64,000 bases of DNA from Archegozetes longisetosus (Eukaryota; Arthropoda; Arachnida; Sarcoptiformes; Trhypochthoniidae). The stretch is from assembly GCA_018873245.2 (NCBI GenBank), contig JAEMBT020000001.1, positions 8,206,220-8,270,219 of the forward strand, written 5' to 3'. Of this stretch, positions 59,115 to 64,000 are shown one piece after another. How positions within the stretch are numbered: position 1 is the first letter of the stretch; the number at the start of each line of letters is the position of its first letter. The position numbers were made by a program, and so were the translations under genes. The notes under the pieces are model-generated. The model ran no database searches. It saw nothing but the letters and a program-made list of their open reading frames with translations, and was not told the DNA's origin.

Positions 59115-61440
59115 ATACTTAAAGAAAATGTCATAAATCAAGTACTGTTTTGTAAGAGAAAAATTTAATAATACTCTTAAGTATAATAAATAAATAAATA
59201 AATTAGAGAGAGACGTATGAAGAGAGATTAGAAAAGGAAAGGGAGCACTTCGTTTGATCAAAATTAAACTCTGTTTCCAACCTCCTAAGTTGTTTATTCT
59301 CAAAAAAATTATCCCGTTTTCAAACTCAAAAATAAACTAAACTCTCAACTGGATTCAGATATAATTTGTGAGATTAATAAATAATCACGAAATAACATGT
59401 TGTGTTTCAGAGATTAAAGAAATCTTAGATTAAATACCAGAGCTGTCTCTAAGGAATAGAGACTACGTACCTTTCACAGATTATTTTTAAATAACTAGTA
59501 TTTAAACAATAAAACCTCATATAACTTTCATTCATATTAGTTTTCAGTCAAATAACTTCGTTGATAAATTGGTGATTTTTCTCAATTATAATGAATGCTT
59601 CGCTTTATTTTATCAAGTCTACTAAATCAATTGATTCAGCAGTTGTTTATTATATTTACCAAAAGTATAGTTCATATAAAGATAAAGATTATTACAGATG
59701 CAAAAATAAAAATTGCAAGTATATCATACTAGTTTTATTTGAGTAACTCCTAGAAAGTGTTATAAAATGGGTATTTCAAATCAGAGTAATTCATTATTGA
59801 ATACAGGGCTCAATTCACTCTCGGGGTAGTTAAACAGGGTTTTTGATCAAATGTATTTTAATTAAGTGAATTTTGATCAAATGAACTTTGATCAAACAAA
59901 GAGGAGCCAAGGAAAGAACAGAAGGTTCAAGTGATTTCAATCTCATTCGACAAATAAAGTTCCAAATAGTTCCCGCTTTTGACTTCAATGAATATAAGAT
60001 ACATAATGCATATTTCAATTTATAGAGATTTATTGATAAATATGGCGAATTTCTCTTAAGAAATTAATGACATAATTGTAGTCTTTTCTATTTTCGAAAA
60101 CATTCATGACCTAAGTCTAGCTGTTTCGGTTTGGGCTCGAGATTTCCAACTTATCCTATTCTTTTAGCATTTCTCTAATTATTGAACAAACACCAACATG
60201 AGGTCGACCAACTAAATTCTCACAACGACGATGCCAGGCTTCAGTTGCATATTGTGCCTAATCGGGGATGCCTAACTCTATAAATGAAATAACTTAATAT
60301 CAATTAAAATATTGAGACTCGAATTTTATGAAAGATTTTATGAAATTTTAAATATTTTCTTTACTAATTATCATCGTTTTGTTAGCTTAATGTTTACCTA
60401 TCTAGTCTTTGGAAGATGAAAGATTGTAAAAATCTTGGAATCAGATAGAAATTTCAGGGCAGGAATTTGTCTAATTATTAAACAGAATTAGAACCTCACA
60501 TTTACCAAAGCGTATAACCAGACCAGATCCTTGTATCTTATACCACTTTAAATCAAACGGAGTTAAAGCTACAACATGGAAGAAGGACAACAGGCACGCA
60601 AATTACCCAATTACAGAACGGGAAGGTAGTAACTGCGGAGAGCTATGAAGAGCCAATAGACTGAGTATACATTATTTTTAGACACAAAGCCCTCAAGCGA
60701 CCTATCAAACAATATTATACCCCTCATCTAGCTCTCTAATTTTTGCGTCAGAACCCTCCCGTGGTGGGTATCTAATTTACAGGCTTGTAAACACAAAATA
60801 TCTTCAGGATTTAAACATCTTTATTCCCGATCCCAAACTACGATGCAATCTGAAAATCTACAGATGACCTTTTCTAAAACCTGAAACTAGAAAGTTTTAT
60901 GGTTTGAGTCAAAGATTATCCTACTTTGTCAGCTATAAACAATACACTTAATAAGTTTATAAGTGAATAATTCAAGGCTGACTGACCAGATGCAAAAATT
61001 CGGACATTGACCGAAATATTCTCATGTTGACCTAAAATCTTTCCTATTTAAAGGAACACTTGTACTTGAACAGAGGCACTTAGTTTTAGTTTCGAAGGCT
61101 TGTTCAAAGCATTTACTCTCTTTATAAATAAAAGTACTATTAAATTTAAGATCAATTTTTATGAATTTGTAAAATTGTGTGTGACTGTAGTATCGATTGT
61201 ATAGTTGAGTCTTCAATATAGGAAACTACAGTTGAAATCGATCGAATTGATTTGTATAGAGATAGGCCCAATCAGATGCTAGATGAGGTCCATAACTAGC
61301 ACGATCATCAAGTCAGGCAGTTGAGTGACAAATCATTGCCGTTAGACTTAAGGATTATTAGTTAAGAGTAATTCCCGCCATAGTTAATACTATGTCAATT
61401 AAATTGTGCGTTTATGATATAATACTTCTGTTGTAAACTG
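59115..61440. other. Spacer between the two RCC1-kinase copies
   Basis: Mostly AT-rich. It contains short TTTGATCAAAT repeats at about 59843-59900, a pogo-like phrase (CAATAAAACCTCATATAACT at 59506), a possible FLYWCH-like piece on the plus strand (YYRCKNKNCKY near 59690) and the MULE-like fragment listed separately. Confidence 0.4.
60156..60257 (-). mobile_element. MULE transposase C-terminal fragment
   Basis: The minus strand reads ATEAWHRRCENLVGRPHVGV, then CSIIREMLKE and a stop. This matches the conserved end of MULE transposases of the FLYWCH-associated type found in arthropods (NN..EGWHRRFN.LVG..HP..w..I..LK.E). Only about 34 codons remain. Confidence 0.5.
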
Positions 61441-61449
61441 AAATATAAG

Positions 61450-61538
61450 CACGATTTCAAACGGTGGATCACTTGGTTCCTTGGTCGATAGCTGCGATAA
61501 TTGATGTGAAATTCAGCGGTTCATTTAGGCCGCAAAGT
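61450..61538 (+). pseudogene. Degenerate 5.8S rRNA-like sequence
   Basis: GGTGGATCACTTGGTTCCTT followed by GGTCGAT, then AGCTGCGATAATTGATGTGA and AATTCAG, follow the order of the 5' half of eukaryotic 5.8S rRNA (AAACGGTGGATCACTCGGCTC, GTCGATGAAGAACGCAGC, TGCGA.AATT..TGTGAA.TGCAG). The GAAGAACGCAGC block and much of the 3' part are missing or changed. It lies alone, about 500 bases upstream of RCC1-kinase copy B, with no 18S or 28S sequence visible, so it is an rDNA-derived pseudogene rather than an active unit. Confidence 0.68.
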
Positions 61539-62037
61539 ATGAAAGAATGGATACTGACGGAACAGAAAGCATAAGAGTGGCACGTAAGGTGACTAGTTTG
61601 AAGTCAAACTTGCGATCCGTCTCGTTCAATACTTCCGGGCTATAAACAAAGAAAAAATGGAGTAGAAAAGAGAAGTCTTTGGTAGAAGAAACTTTGAGAG
61701 AATGAATGAAACAACTATCACTATCAAGAACAAAGAAAAGTTCAACAGATTGAGTTTGTTTATTGAAGAATGTGAGCTTGGACTTCAATACTAAAAATCA
61801 GGAGAAAACGAATATCAGTTACCTGCATACTGGAGAGTAGCAGCCGATTCACAAGATTAAGGAATGAAGTTAAACTTTTAGCATAAAGAACTCCAATAAA
61901 AGGCTCAAATTTAACAAGCCGCTACTCTGAAGTTTGAAACCTTGAGATAATTTTTACTTTTTTTGTTCGATTGCGTTGTAAATTTTTTTGTCATTCGTTT
62001 ACATCGGAAATTTTGATAATTCTGTGAAACAGTGAAA

Positions 62038-64000
62038 ATGGAGGAAATTAACGAATACGAAATTTTAAATCAATTGAGGCCGAATCAAGATCTCATCGAA
62101 AATATTAAACTTTTTTATGTTTTTAATAATCGGTTGAATAAAATTAATGTAATCGTCACAAATGATGATGAAACTTTTGTTTTGGTTGTAATCGCGATGG
62201 AGTTTCAGGCTTCGGTCATTCGGACGAAGTAAAAAGATTAATTGAAAATGAATACTTGAGTAAAAAACAAATAATTGACTTCAAGAACAGTGGTTGGCAT
62301 GCAATCGCGTGCACTTTTGATGGAAAAGTTTATTGTTGGGGTTGGAATCAATTCGGAGTGTTGGGGAATGGAAGAAATGAGTTTAAGACATATAAACCAC
62401 AATTGAATTAATACTTGAGTGATAAAAATATTATTGATATTTGTTGTGGTGAACGTCATTCACTTGTTTTGACGATTGAAGGTGGAGTTTATGCATGGGG
62501 TAGAAATAATTCTGAACAGATTGGGAACGGAAAGAATGGAGAAAATGAATTTGTGTCAATTCCATTTCGTGTGAATCAGTTTAATGGAGAGAAAGTGAAA
62601 GCGATTGCATCTGGCTTTCATTATTCAATGGCTTTAACAGATAAAGGAAATGTGTTCAGTTGGAGTGAAAATAATTGTGGACAACTGGGTTTCAAAATAA
62701 GTTGGTTTTCAAAGTTGAAAGGATCCAATTCAGTAAATTTATCAAAACTGATCGAGATTAATGAAAAACTTGAGAAAATAAGTTGTGGTTCAAGATACAG
62801 TTTGTTATTATCATGTGATGGCGATATTTATGTATTCGGTGGGAATAAATTCGGACAACTCGGAAATGAAACAATCAAAGAGAAAGGTGAAACCCCGTTG
62901 AAATTGAGGAGTGAAAATAAATTCATCGATATCTCATCACATTGGCGTTACGACATTTCAATGGCTTTACCAAAAGAAGGAATCATTTTCATTTGGGGCA
63001 AATGTGGGCAAGAAGTGATAAAAACTCCTATTGAGACACAATTCAAAGGCTTCAATGAGGGTTTCGCTCACTATTTTCAAATCACATACACAATAATGAG
63101 TATCGAAAATAAACTTGATGTCGAAAGAAACCTCAGACAATTTCCTGGTTCAGTAAGTACTCTTCATCAGAGACCTCAATCAAGAGCTCCTGCGATGCCA
63201 CAGGAAGATGAAATGATGGATGAAAACGAATTGCGTATAATTGATATAAGCCCAACAAAAATGACGAAACCTAAACAGGTACAAGTAAAAAGTCCTTTGC
63301 CTTCGACTCAACCGCTAACGACACTAAACTCTCAATTAAAACTTCACGCGATGCCACAAAAAATATGTAATCTACAACACACGATATAAGCGGGAATTCA
63401 AAGAACTAGAAATGATTGGAAGCGGAAGTTTTGGCAAAGTTTTCAAAGTATTCAATTTATTCGATCGACAAATGTATGCGGCTAAAAAAATTTCTTTAAA
63501 AGGTCAAAATTTCTTATCAGAGATATTTCTGGTTGTTTATCGAGTAGTTCTCGAACTGAACAATCGGTTTTTTCTTTCTCTCTAATCGTAAAATTGCAGA
63601 ATTTAACAAGTTTTGGCCTCTTTCAAGTAACATCTTTAAAATTCCATTTTCAGGACTTTCTGATGAATTCCAGAAAAAACGTTTGGAAGAACTGAAGTTA
63701 ATGGCAAATCTCCAAAGTAATCATGTTGTGCAATATAAAAATTCGTGGATCGAAAATAGCGAAATTCTTTTCATTCAAATGGAATTATGTTTTTTTACTT
63801 TGACAGAAATATTATTGAAAAAGAAAAATGAGTTCCAGAGAGAACAATTCCAACCAATGTCTCAAATGAAGTATTACGTCTCAAGCGAATTATTCAAACA
63901 GATTTGGAAGGGCGTTAATTATTTGCATAAACAAAATCCTTCAATAATTCATAGAGATTTGAAACCTAATAATATCTTGATTACTAATGGACTCAACGAA
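62038..64000 (+). pseudogene. RCC1-kinase fusion copy B, damaged sensor half, runs off window
   Basis: A tandem paralogue of copy A, starting at the matching ATG (MEEINEYEILNQLRPNQDLI). In the first RCC1 blade one T is missing relative to copy A in the TTTGTTTT run near 62179, shifting the frame. At 62409-62411 the codon CAA of copy A is TAA. From 62412 the frame is open again through the remaining blades (YAWGRNNSEQIGNG, VFGGNKFGQLGNE) to about 63278. An in-phase intron (63279-63390, donor GTACAAGT, acceptor ATAAG), absent from copy A, leads to REFKELEMIGSGSFGKVFKV; exon 63391-63502 is then joined to the exon from 63654. The kinase half is intact as far as HRDLKPNNIL at the window edge. About three quarters of the gene resembles copy A closely, including the 5' untranslated region. 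A pseudogene is most likely; a shorter protein from a downstream start is possible. Confidence 0.75.

Noticed and set aside
1-64000. CRISPR arrays, bacterial operons or an intact viral genome
   Set aside because: No regularly spaced repeats, no ribosome-binding-site organisation; the genes are intron-bearing and animal-like.

Overview
The window is AT-rich eukaryotic nuclear DNA with short introns (about 50 to 600 bases) and GT/AG junctions that can be read directly. The gene content points to an arthropod, most likely an acariform mite, probably a trombidiform. The evidence is a group-1-mite-allergen-like cysteine protease, a complete Neverland-type cholesterol 7-desaturase, mariner, Tc1, hAT, pogo and Merlin DNA transposons, and a short (TTAGG)n run. 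The species is inferred, not seen.

Layout. 1-5 kb is a transposon graveyard: a Merlin-type transposase, an envelope-bearing fossil, a foldback element and hAT remnants. 5.17-7.23 kb (minus) is a NUDT19-like Nudix gene with a pogo-type miniature element in an intron. 7.2-15.7 kb is gene-poor and holds a long inverted repeat at 12.3-13.6 kb. 15.75-18.14 kb (plus) is a five-exon SLC46-type transporter. 20.47-22.47 kb (minus) is neverland, complete in five exons. 23.3-26.6 kb holds an inverted mariner duplication and a long-TIR miniature element. 26.9-33.4 kb (minus) holds a small membrane protein, a four-exon papain-family protease and a small secreted ADAMTS cysteine-rich-domain protein. 35.6-36.5 kb is a hAT remnant with another element inside it. 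37.3-39.0 kb (plus) is a sulfotransferase-fold gene. 40.0-40.4 kb (plus) is a small secreted protein. 44.2-46.5 kb (plus) is an equilibrative nucleoside transporter. 48-54.9 kb is a nested transposon complex: a hAT inside a mariner, followed immediately by a Tc1-like element that carries another Tc1-like element and a foldback insertion. 55.1-55.9 kb is a large foldback repeat. 56.2-64 kb is a tandem duplication of a gene joining RCC1 repeats to an eIF2-alpha-kinase-like protein kinase; the second copy is damaged and runs off the window.

Most host genes look like independent single genes for metabolism, transport or secretion. Neverland would start ecdysteroid synthesis and the protease would digest protein. 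No operon-like organisation is expected or seen. Two themes stand out. First, three recognisable families (NUDT19-like, sulfotransferase and nucleoside transporter) keep their fold and splice structure but have lost hallmark residues. Second, the RCC1-kinase fusion at the right edge, in tandem copies with a 5.8S-rRNA-like fragment upstream of the second, is the best candidate for an undescribed system. All exon models were assembled by eye from conserved protein order, phase and splice sites; no search was run.
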